From Nageia nagi (lineage: Eukaryota; Pinophyta): 64,000 bases of DNA. Below are positions 50,801 to 62,800 of this stretch, piece by piece. Each line of letters opens with the position of its first letter. Position 1 is the stretch's first letter. The translations under genes and the position numbers were made by a program. The notes beneath the pieces were generated by a model. That model was given only the letters and a program-made list of their open reading frames with translations, was not told the origin of the DNA and did not search any database. The stretch spans positions 5,518,001-5,582,000 of the forward strand of contig JBITNC010000002.1 of the NCBI GenBank assembly GCA_050084985.1, given 5' to 3'.

Positions 50801-53800
50801 AACTCTTACACCACCCAAATACGCATTTGGACTCAACCAAATTTGAACGCTAGACTTCTTAACACGTACATCTCACAAACTATATTTGGAAACAAAAAAC
50901 ACAAGATCAAAGAACTTATGCAATAAGATCCATTATTTTTTTAGAATATTTGAGAGTCTCTTCTGAATACATGAGAAACCCATGAAAAGATTATAGAAAT
51001 ACTCTATTCTCAGATTTGATATGAATATCAAAAACACTTTTATCAATTTTATTGATTACATAGGAGTTTTGAATACCAAAGACACAAATTATCAACATTG
51101 AAAAAACCCATGTGCACTTTAATAAATACCCATCAACTATCTATGGAATTTGAACTCAAGACTCGTATGCCCACAAAGCGTGACCCAAACATGAACTAAA
51201 AGGATTGAATTCCACTCTTGGAATTGACTTGGCTCTGATACCACTTTATCAGAATACTTAAGACTCATATGCCCACAAAGCGTGACCCAAACATGAACTA
51301 AAAGGATTGAATTCCACTCTTGGAATTGACTTGGCTCTGATACCACTTTATCAGAATTTCCTTTGAGACAACTATTAGAGAATCTGATTTGATACCACTG
51401 ATAGAATTTGACATCCCATGGACAAACATAAAATTTACTTAAAGCTTAACATAGCTGAAAGCATATGACATAAGCTATAAAACTCAACTATTAGAAAATG
51501 TTCCTTTCTAAGATGAAACAAGAACAAACACGAAAAACTATTGAAAACCACACAAGAAAGAAAGAAAATATATTAATGTTCATGGGTGGCCAAAAGTGGT
51601 CAATGGGATTGGGGAGTACAAGTGTGAATAAGTAGCAAGTGAGGGCCTAAGTTGCCTTCCCTAAAAACAAACTAAAATATACAATGAAAGGGCAAATTCT
51701 TAAAAGTGGACAACAAAAAAAATGAAAAGAAATACAATATAGTAGATATTGGTGATGAAAGGACCGCTAAGGGCCTGGCTAAGGAAGAGCGTGAAGGCAC
51801 GCTCGACCGGGCAACCAGGCTGGGATCCCTTTGGACTATGAGAATTGTGTCTATGTTGGCTCTGCTAGAGCTAAAAAAGGATGTGATTTTTCGAGTCCAC
51901 AGTGGAATAAGGTCTGCACATGCTCATAGTTTGGTGCATCGATTAGGTAAGAGACGGCCACATGATGTAATACAACAATCTCCTATCAAGTGTTGGGTAC
52001 AAGATAAGAGATGCTTCCTTATAAGGAATGCCTCTCTGAGGTATAGTGCCACATAACACTTGTCTAGGTACCGAAAGAAGGTTGAAAACAAGTTGTGGGA
52101 GTCTTGAAAGAGACAATGGTATCGTCCTCGAATCTCATAATAAAATGAGCACATGAAGATGAAATAGTCCTTAGACTCAAACTCTAGTGAGCACAATTGG
52201 CAAACTTGAAGCTCAAAAGCTAGATGGTGGTCAATCTCGATCTACAACTAGTGTGAGCATACTCAACTCTGGTAAAGGAATATCATCAATCCAAGAGGTA
52301 GGTGTAAACTAATATACTCGGGAGGGGGGATCAACCCTCTATCTATCTAAACAAAGTTATAGGATTAATGTAATAGCTTGGGCTTGAGGTGATGTTGAGG
52401 AGTGACCTGAGGAGTGACCCAAGTGGTCTGGATATAAGCTATGTAGAGCGCCTTTATGATCGAAGCCAACGAGTTCTAGGCTCTTTAGGGTGTAGGTAAT
52501 TGATCATGGGAAACCCTTAAGTGTTGAAGTGTCTCGATGACCTCGATGAACCAACACCAATGGCACCCATGTGTTGCTACGCCCATCAACGAAGCCAAGG
52601 CCATAGAAGGGAGTCTGTCTACACCTCCTCCAAGTAATGCAAGACCATGTAGACGACGAAGAAATAGAACTTGTGCTACAAGAGACCATACCTACAAAGG
52701 TTGGTACCCAAACTCTACAAACATGACATGATAGGGAACAATACTCTTGCTTTGAAATTTGAATAGAGCAAGACAATGCTCTAACCAAGATCCTCTCTAC
52801 TATGGCCCAATATGAGATCCTCAAAATGGGGCCCCAAACGTTGACACCATAAAGCATTGTGGAGGTAACTAAATTATGGAATAGTTGAAGTTTGGATGAG
52901 ATGTCCTAGAAGTGAAGCTGGACACATTGTATCTTAGGGTAAGAGATTGTTGCATAACCTCTACAGACTTTAGGTGAGGCCACTACACTCATCAAGAATC
53001 TAGGAACATAGATGAGCACTCCCATGTAAGTATAAAAGGTTGAAATCTCAATAACCCTCCCTCAGTATTTGATCCGGGTCTGGTCAACCATGGCCTTGGA
53101 AACATTGAAGGCCATAACATTAGTTTTACTGAGATTTACACTAGCTCTTGTTGATCATCAAATGAATTTAAGGCATCCATCAAGCATTGTAAACCCTCTA
53201 TCATGTATGAGAGTAGGACAATGTCGTTGGCAAAGAGAAGGAGGGCTCAGCTACCATGGAGGAGGAATCTTGTCTTAGGATTTGTGGTCTCTAGTATGAA
53301 GGTCTCTAACTCATTGATGTAGAGTCCAAAGAGTGTCGAGGAGAGCAAGCATCCCTGTTTTACCCCAATAGTGTTGTGGATGCTATCAAAGAGGCCCTTT
53401 GAAGTGCAAACCCAACTTGATTAAGTCTTGTAGAGAATCAAGATGGTTATAAGGCCAATTTAAGGGATCCCCAACCATATCAATCTATCCATGAGTCGGT
53501 GCTAAGGAATTGTGTCAAAGACCTTCCTAAAGTCCACGAAGCAAGAAAAGACCGAGGACTTCCGAAACTTGGTCTCCTCAATGATTGCTCAAAGGGTGAG
53601 GATGTGGTCAATGGTGCACTAGTCTCTATAGAAGCTTGCTTGTCCTACTGCTCTGAAACCTCTATCATTTGGAATCTATGAGATATAGTCCTCAAGGATG
53701 GTGGCTAATAAAGAAAACAAGGATTAAGTCAAAACTTCTTTGTATTAAGATGCATTTGTACAAGGTGGTCTCAACCTTGAAAGACTACACACTTTCAGCT

Positions 53801-56800
53801 CAATGTTCACATTCAAGGACGCATCCCACAGGACTTTTAACCTAGGAAGGCAATCCAATGATACTTCTCACATTTAACTCATGATACATTACATGCACTC
53901 ATTCATGCATTTGTTCATTACAAGAATAGTCTTCATGTATACAATGCTGGAGACTCTTTGGATCCTTGAGAGGCTTTATATTTATCTGTTACAACTCAAT
54001 TCAACCACATGACTCTTCAACTTGCCTATGTTTGTTGACCTGTCAACCCAGCAAGTCCAATGGTATTTCTCAATTCAAAGGACTCATCAGAATATGTTTT
54101 ATGACCAATATTTATTTTTTCCCAGACATTACATATAAAGACAAAACAGCAATTATAAAAATAATAAAAATGATAATCTAGAACATTGTTCCTTGCAAGT
54201 CTGCCAGACTATTCATGCCAAAGGACATGCCTGTGATAATATTCAACCTTAAACTTTTGTATCATTGTGTTCTCCTTGATAACAACTTTTTAGGGCATAT
54301 TTATGGAGGTCAAACAGATTTATGGTCAGGAAGTTATGACCTCCAAATTTTTATCTGTCCAAAAATGGCTCCACCATCACTTTTCCAACAAGTTTATTGC
54401 AAGTTAGACACTAATGTTGATGCCAATTTGTTACCTGATATAGTCAGGAAAAGGTAGTTTCCTCCATGCATATTAAATACGCTTTTCAAAGGCATGTGAA
54501 AGATATTGCAAAACTTCATGTGTGTATTCATTTTATGTAAAGCATATCTTTGTTTAAATGATATCCTTGGACATAAGCATATATTGTTAGCTTTGTTTCA
54601 TCACTTGTATCATATGTATTTAACTACTCACTTATATCTAGCTAAGTGAGACTTAGGAATTGATAAGCATATGTTGTATTTAACTGCTCACGTAAATACT
54701 GGCAAGTGAGACTCTACAACTCAGTGGAGTTAAATCACAAGTTGTATCTAAATACTCACCTTGAGTACAAGTAAGTGAGACTCTACAACTCACTTAGTGA
54801 GTTGTAGTCTCACACTTGTAAACTAGTTAACATGTACACTTTCCTTTCTGTGCCATATAACCTATCTAATAAAGAGTGTACAGCATCCATGTTTGGCAGC
54901 CCCTCTTGTGATATTTTCTGCTTCTGTGCGTGCTCATATTAGCGAATCAGTATTTGAAAACAAATAATAAAAGTTGACCCAATTCACAAATATATTACAC
55001 ATACCATATTAATATTACTCTAAAACTTGTTATGTAAACCAATGAACAACCATACTAATCTAAGAAGAATCAAATTTGAATGAAATCTAATGGATACATC
55101 ATTCCAGACAAGAGAAGAGAAAAGTCAAATAACGGTAAGATCCGTAAAGTAAATTTGCAGTTGTTCAATTACCATATCTTTTACATGGAATCACTTTAAT
55201 ATACTCATCATAGCTGATTCACTTATATTCATCTACCAGTCCCATATATGGCCAACAAAAAGAAAACAAGGTAAAATGGAAGAATAATGAACATGAAAAT
55301 GTGTGAACCTTTTGCAGCTTGATTTCTACGGCCTTGACGTGCTGTAAATCGGGCAGCTTCTTCAAGATCTTTGCAGGGATTGCAAATTCTTACAGGCTGA
55401 TCTCCCTGCCCCCGTAAATACATTCTCTGTAGTGTACAATTGTTGCAGAACAAGCCTCCACATCTACGACAGTGATGCTAAACCCAAAGAAATGGTCATT
55501 GAAAAAGAGAAGATGAAATTGAATAAAAAAAATAACCGAAATAAAAGAAGATATCTCCAGTAAAAAAATTGAACTTTAATATATGATAAGTTATAAGTTT
55601 TCTATCTGTGTCCCAATAACTGTTTCAATGAGTCTGGGTACTCCTTATCTTGAAAAACATTTCTAGGTATTAGTAGTAACTTCCCAACATTTTGTCTAAG
55701 GAAAAAAAGAACTCTGGGAACATGTCCAACTTAACTGTACATTATTTCCAGAGGCATAATGCATTTTCAATATGATTTACTGGTATCTTCAAGTGGGTAG
55801 ATCGCTAAGACTTCAATATCAAAACTTATTTTTGCATTATAAATTTCCAATGTCATTCCCTACCATCTGCAATGCCTTCTTTTCATTTCTGATTACATTT
55901 CCATGTCCTATCTTTTCCTCTACAAGCACACGAAGCATCATCTTTCTAGTCATTTTTTACTGTAAGTCTCAGTATGAGGATGCAAATCTAAAAATAGTAT
56001 TAACTCCAAAGAGTCAAGTTACATTCTAAAATGGCAAGCATAAAAACAGGAGAAGAATATGCAACTCCTTCAAGAGAATCTCCAAAACCCTAAATACTTC
56101 TAAAATGACATGTGGAATTTCTTTCACTTACATTTATGGAAATATAAAATACTTTTATTTCACCTGTAGACTTGACACCTAAATCTAATAATAATACAAT
56201 TAACCTTAATCCCTAAGGATTAGGTATCCAAAATTTCCCCCTTAATTCAAAAGGGATTACGAAAGAAATTAAAACAAAAAGAGTGCCTTGAGGTGTGTAG
56301 AACATTCTTTGTCAACACAAGATAGGTAATATCTTCAAAAGATCCACCTCAACGATTATACCCAATGTTACCCCCTTAATCCAAAGGGGTAAAAATACTG
56401 CAATAGAAGTCTTCATCACAAAAGCATCAGCAAAGTGTCTTCATCCAAACAAGAAGGATATTAGATGAAGTCGGAGAATAATAAAGTGCAACCAAGTCTC
56501 CTCCAAGAAACCATGAAAAAAGCATTTTCTTCAACATAGATCATTCCAAGGAAGATGAAAGCTCCACAAATAAGAAACTCAAACCAATCACCAACAAATC
56601 TCTCCTGATTGAAGAGAAACAAGGTGTGAACAATAATATTCTCCACCATGAATACAAAAATGATGTGCATAAAGAAACATATATAAAGTTTCCCACACAT
56701 AGCATGCTCACAAAAGATGTGATCTCCCACATTCACATCATATGATCTATCTCATACAATTGCTTCAAACCTCATCAAATATGTCAAACCAAAGGAGCCA

Positions 56801-59800
56801 TGAAGAAAAATTACCTCAACAACCAAATTCCTCCACACATAGAATGTACAAATCATGAAGAAAGGTGCTTAGTAATCAGGATTTCTCCATCAACATACTA
56901 GCTCCAACAAAACTCAATCATCTTGGCATCATCATAGAAAACCCCCTTCAACATGTGCTACACTTCCATGATGGTAGGTTGACATTGCTATCAGAACTTT
57001 AGCCAATAATCAAAAGCATTGGGGCTAAGATGGCATTGCTATCAGAACACTAGCCAATCAAAAGACCCAAACTATCTTCACCTTTGAATCACAAGGCAAG
57101 CACAAAAGGACTAGTAGAAAATGTGAAGTAAGAGTAACACAACCATTTTCAAAAATGACTGCAATATGATACCAAGTTTTCAAAATAAAGTTGAGTATAT
57201 AGCAATACCTATAAAAATAATGAAGGACACCATCTTCATCTTCAAGGGTGATTATCACAAAAAATGTCATCTCTATCACCTTTGCAACAAGGTAAAGAAT
57301 ATCTCCAACAAGGCACCACTCAACTCAACTAAATAAGCACAATAACAAATCTATGGTTTCACCTCCAAAGGGGCATCAAAGAAACCGTAACATCAAGATC
57401 AAGATCCTCCAATAAAATTGTCTTACTATGAAAATATGAAGTTTCCAAAACTGAATTAGAAATCATGTAAAGTAATGCAATGTCCTCTACAATGAATGTT
57501 CTTGACAATATTCCTCCAAAATCCACAAAAATCTTTTAATTTTATCTCAAAAATTTAAAGGTCTTCAACAAATAAAAATGCTCTTCAAAAATGATGAGAT
57601 ACCCATAAATAAATGCTTTCAAACCATAGCTATGAAAATTTTGCTCCTCTAGGAAAAAAATTCAGTGAAACGGAGTTACATTTTTCAAATTATATAAAAA
57701 ATAGTCTTCAAAATTTAAAAAGGCCCAAAAAACACCAAAACAACCTACCATTCAATAAGAGGAATCAACTCTGGTCAAAGCGTAAAGGTGGCATTGAGTG
57801 GAAGTAAGCAGGTCCACGATGGCAATGTGCAAGTTAGACAAAGTGGGAAAAGACACGAAGTGCAGGTCCACATTGGGTCTAGGGAAGTTGCACGTTGGTC
57901 AACAAGTCCGCATCGGGTTTGGGAAAGCTACACAAGCTCCAAGTTGGCAAGGGTTGGTGCTCACATCTTCACCATGAACATATACACTGCCAGCTGGAGA
58001 CATGGACTCCGCATGAGACAGCCTAGGTTGCATGCAAGTCTAACATCAAAAGCGAGGTGCAAAAGGGACAGGTCGGCGGAACATGGAACACACAGGTCCA
58101 CCACACAGTCTAACAAGCAGGAAGCAACCACAACCTTCAACCTCGAACAGAATGCACAAGGAAGTGAGGTGAGAGCACCAAACATGGCAGGTACAGTGTA
58201 ATGTCCTCATTTTGGTATTTTCATATTTTATGTTAATCATGTAATCCCACTTATTTTATTTTAATAAAAATGCTAAATTAAAAAAAAAAAAGGTGATGTG
58301 GGATGCACCTTTTGTGAGTCCATAGGAGTCTTTTTAGTGTGTAACAACTTAAGCTAAGTTGTGTTTTAAAGTGGCCCCCCTCAACAAAGAATTAGAATGT
58401 GGTCTATAAAAGGGATATGTGAGCCCCATTTTGAGATATGATCTTATTTTTATTTTGTGAACTTATTATTGTGGGCTGAACCCCAACCTCCCTAGGTGAT
58501 GTGCCCTAGTTTCTCAAGAGAAACCAAGTGTGTAGCAAGGTGATGTGCCCTTGTAAACAAGTTGGAATTGGTGGATCTGTTGTTTGATCCATATTTGAGG
58601 TTCAGATTTGAGTGTTTTAGCTGGTAAGAGGGTTTGGAGAAGATCGTCCAATTTTGGGAGCCACTTTGAGCACAATGTCATGCCAATTTCATCTTCCTGG
58701 AGGATCGCCCAGCCTTGGGCAATTTTCTGGAGTGTTTTGGGAGTAGGGTTTGCAGTGTTTGGGTGTGTTTTGCCTCCTAGAGGAGGGACGTCTAGTTCTG
58801 AGTATTTGTTTTCTGCATTTTAAGGGTGAATCTGTGATGTATGAAGGCTGGTCTCTGTATTCCCACAGCAGAATATTTTTATAAAAAATTATATGCTCAG
58901 ATCTGCCATTGTATTCATTACTGTTTAAATATTTAGATCTGGTTTTGTTTGAATAGATAAAAATTTTATTGGAGGAATTTCTAATGTTTTTAGCTAGAGT
59001 TTGGTAATTTTTTACTTAGGGTTTTTACATACAGGGCCTTCACCAAATGCACAGATAGATAGGTTTGCACAACAGAAACACAACCTTGAATCAATCCTTC
59101 AAACCCTTACACATAGGCTGAGAACTTCAGAGAGAAATAAATTCATCAAATATGCTCCAAAACAGGTCATCCAATATACCAAAATAATCAGAACAGAAAT
59201 GGGTATTCAAATATGAGCTTAAAAATGGATTTTGACTAAGGGATATAGAGAAAAATGAAGAATGAGATGGACTGTGGAGTTCTCCAGATTTGCATGAAAA
59301 TGAGCAAAAGCTTTGATACCATTGTATGGCCCAATATGAGGATGCAAATCCAAAAATAGTATTAGCTCCAAAAAGCCATGTTAGATTCTAAAATGACAAG
59401 CATAAAAAGAAGAGAAGAATATGTAACTCCTTCAAGAGAATCTCTAAAACCCTAAAAACTCCTAAACTTTCTAATGACACTTGGACTTCATAATGACATA
59501 TGGAATTTCTTCCACTTACATTTATGGAAATATAAAATATTTTTATTTCACCTAGACACTTGCCAACTAAATCTAATAATATTATAATTAACCTTAATCC
59601 CTATGTTGGGGGCTTTTTCTTTCCTACCCTTGCAAATTGGCAAATGGTATCGCAGGTATCGTAAGGCCTAGTAGAAAGACTCCAACACCTAAGTGGTAGG
59701 GCGTTACCCCTACCCACTATGAGGACTGTTGACCTCAAAGGTTAGGAAGTGAAGGATGCAAGGGTTCACTCAGATGACTTGATGGAGATGTTTAAAGTTG

Positions 59801-62800
59801 TTTCCAACTCAAATGAAATTTGTTACTCAAGGACTCGAAGAGTCTCTAATCCCAGTAAGGTTGTTTCTCAAATAAAATAGAAAATAAAAGGAGTTTGTTG
59901 CAAAAGCCGCACAAAAAATAGAAAAATAAAGAAAAACATTTGTGAAGAGACGATGATATATGAATGGGGCTCTACGGCAATGTTCTCACCGACTAGTATG
60001 AATTTCAGAGACTGGACTCACATGGGTTTGATCTAGGTTCCATGCATTCCCGATCTGACTTGTGAGGCAACAACACGAATACCTCAACAAGGGAAGCTTG
60101 AAGCTGAAGCAGTGGAAAGGTAAGATAGGATGGGATAAGACTCAAACATGGAATGAAGTTCCTAGGTTAAACGACATATGCGAGTTCTCTCGAAAGACAC
60201 TAATCCAATGTGCAAACTATAGAATGTTACAACCACACACACCACTTAAAATGTTTCAAAAGATCTACAAGCATTCTTTTGTCCACCTTATAGAAGATTT
60301 ACAAAATGATTCAAACACTTAAGATAGCATGGAGAAATAACATACAATGACATCCATAGTCTCAAATAAGAACATGCTCACTTCAATTACTTGAAATTTA
60401 TATCGCAATTTGCGAAAAGGGAAACTTGCAAGTTTGAAAATATCGTATGTGTGTCCCAATTTGCACAAATGTCTCATCCTTTACAAATGAGCCCAAATGG
60501 GCTATATATAGTTTTTGAGAAACTCAAAGTGTTGCCCTAACCCTAATTACGATTTTCAAGAAAATCAAATATGGTCTAACATAAATATGCCACACGGCAT
60601 TACAAGATGTCCTCCAAATTTGTGGGAGCAAATCCTCATCCATCACAAATTTGGGAATTTATTAACAAATAAATAAGACCTCCAAAAATAACTTATGAAA
60701 TATAATAAATGCAAGACAACAAATATTGTGACTAGGGAGTTGGTGGGCCCAACGCCTCTACATGCCCTTCAAAGTTGTCGTCCAAGAATTTGGTCGTGAG
60801 CTCCAATCCATGTAGCATCTTTGATAGCTTCGGCCCATTCTTCACCATGTTGCGCTCTACCTTGTTAACAATCCTCATCATATCCTTCTCCCACCTAGCT
60901 GACCTCAAGATGTGTGCCAGCCCAGAACCTCCTATAAAGCCGCATGTGCCCGAACGATTGAGTTTTAATGCTCAACCTGGCTTGGCACATGGAAAAAAAA
61001 GACAAAAAAGTGACTTTTTGAACCATGCGCCAACCCTGAGGGTATGTATGCTTCCAACATTGGGTCTCCCGCCTTCATGCTTGCTTGCCTTGATCACCTA
61101 ACTCACCCAGTAACCTGATTTTTACTGATTTTGGGTCTCCTGGTCGGCTGGACTTATCAATTTTGATGTTTCATTTCAACCTAGGTAACATGTGGGCTTG
61201 GCGCATGCTTCCAAAAGTCAAGTTTGTGACTTTTTGAGGTATGCGCCAGCCTTGGCTGTCCATCCAGCCTGGTCGCATGGTTCAAAAAGATAAGATTTTG
61301 TCTTTTTGAAGCGTGCACCAACCTCCAGTTGGCCTGTTTTCCAAAATTTGATCTTTAAGTGCTCATGCCTTAGCCAAATCTTTACCTTTCTCAAATTCTG
61401 GAGGCTTCCTAGGCTTGGCGCATGTCTCAAAAAGTCTAGAATTTGTCTTTTGCGACCATGCGCCAACCCCCCAAGGTATGCTTGAGTTTTCCAAGTCCAG
61501 GACTTGTCAAATTTTCCACTTTGCTTGGACTGGCAACATTTCTAGGCTTGGTGCATGGTTCAAAAAGACAAGATTTTGTCTTTTTGAAACATGTGCCAAC
61601 CTCCTGAGTGACTCATGATCATTTTCCGACCTCTGAACTTGCTCATCTTGCCCTCTTGGCGAAGTCGCATGGTTCAAAAAGACAAGATTCTATCTTTTCA
61701 AACCATGCGCCAGACTTGTAGTGCCTTTGCCTTAGGTTTTCCATGCTCACTTTGGCTCCATTCCGCTCCCTGTGTTTGGCGCATACCCAAGAAAGACAAG
61801 ATTTTGTCTCCTAGAGGCATGTGCTAGGCTTGCAAGTGCCTAGATTCCGTTCTTGAGCCTTCCCTCCTGTTTGGACGACCCCCAGGCCCAATCGCATGGT
61901 TCAAAAAGACAAGATTTTGTCTTTGGAAACCATGCGCCAGCCCTTGGAGATGCCCAGTTTGCTTTGATTGAGCTCCGACTCTTTTTAGACTCCCTAGTGC
62001 ACCTAAGATCAACTTTTACCCTTCCCAGACTTAGCCATTTTTTAGAGATTTTGAAATTCCTATCTTGATATCACTAACCCTAGACGGAGGAAGAGGTTTG
62101 AACTATATGGGAAGTTGTCCATGAATCTGGGTCTTTGTGACGCAACTTGGGTGGGATTGATGACGACAAAATGAAATATATACACGATGCATTGAGGGTC
62201 CCCAAAATCGCAGGATTTTGGGGCATGTTGTGTTTTAGTCACAACACCCTATATAGTAGATTTCCAACATTTACTGCATATCCAATTACTTGTTTCTAGG
62301 TAGAAAATAGTTGTCAGCGTATAATTTGATCATTTTTTTCAGTAAATTGCAATGATCATAACATGAGGGAGAATACCATCTCAGAGCACCTTTGTGCTTA
62401 GAAAGCATCTCTAAGAGGTTTCTGTTCTGCCAAAACTAGCCTGGCATTTGCACCCAACCTTATTTGGCTATGCCCTCCCCTTGACATAGACACATCAACA
62501 AACGGAGCTAAACCCATGGTCTTTGACCACTGCCCAACTTTCTTTTCCAATAAAAAAAGGAAAAGAAAGTTGTGCCATTTAGTCTGGCCTTTTTTAATAA
62601 ATGTGTTGAATAAACAATAAGAATCCCCACCAAGAATTATTGTTATGGCCATGTTCAAGTCTAAACAGATAAGTAAAAGTGTTTTATGTATTGGTCTAAA
62701 CATGCTTTACCGGACCAAGGTCATTATATAGTTCAAGGCCCTTGACTCTCAAGTCATGATCAAGGATGTTGTAACCTAATCCTACCTTTTAATTATAGGA

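Larger units (their letters stand above)
55961..62269 (-). mobile_element. LTR element without visible pol (non-autonomous)
   Basis: Minus-strand element with a 3' LTR at 55961-56233 and a 5' LTR at 59323-59603 plus 62252-62269, split by a solo LTR. Target duplication TTTAC lies on both sides (55956-55960 and 62270-62274). The primer site TGGTATCAAAGC (59310-59321, minus) and the polypurine tract AAGGGGGAAAT (about 56234-56244, minus) are in place. Without the solo LTR at 58197-59029 the interior is about 2.25 kb. I see no gag, RT or integrase words in it. This fits a large non-autonomous LTR derivative (LARD-like) or a heavily deleted copy. Confidence 0.85.

Noticed and set aside
57788-58201. 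137-codon plus-strand frame as a gene
   Set aside because: It is opposite to the host element, has no motif, overlaps the start of a solo LTR and sits in a GC-richer block where stops are rarer.
60982-61939. CRISPR array
   Set aside because: Regular spacing and dyads superficially suggest it, but units are imperfect, spacers are related to each other and of uneven length, no cas genes occur, and the DNA is plant nuclear.
62398-62703. 101-codon minus-strand frame as a LINE endonuclease piece
   Set aside because: One phrase (ILGGDSYCLFNTF) is loosely reminiscent, but no second motif supports it.
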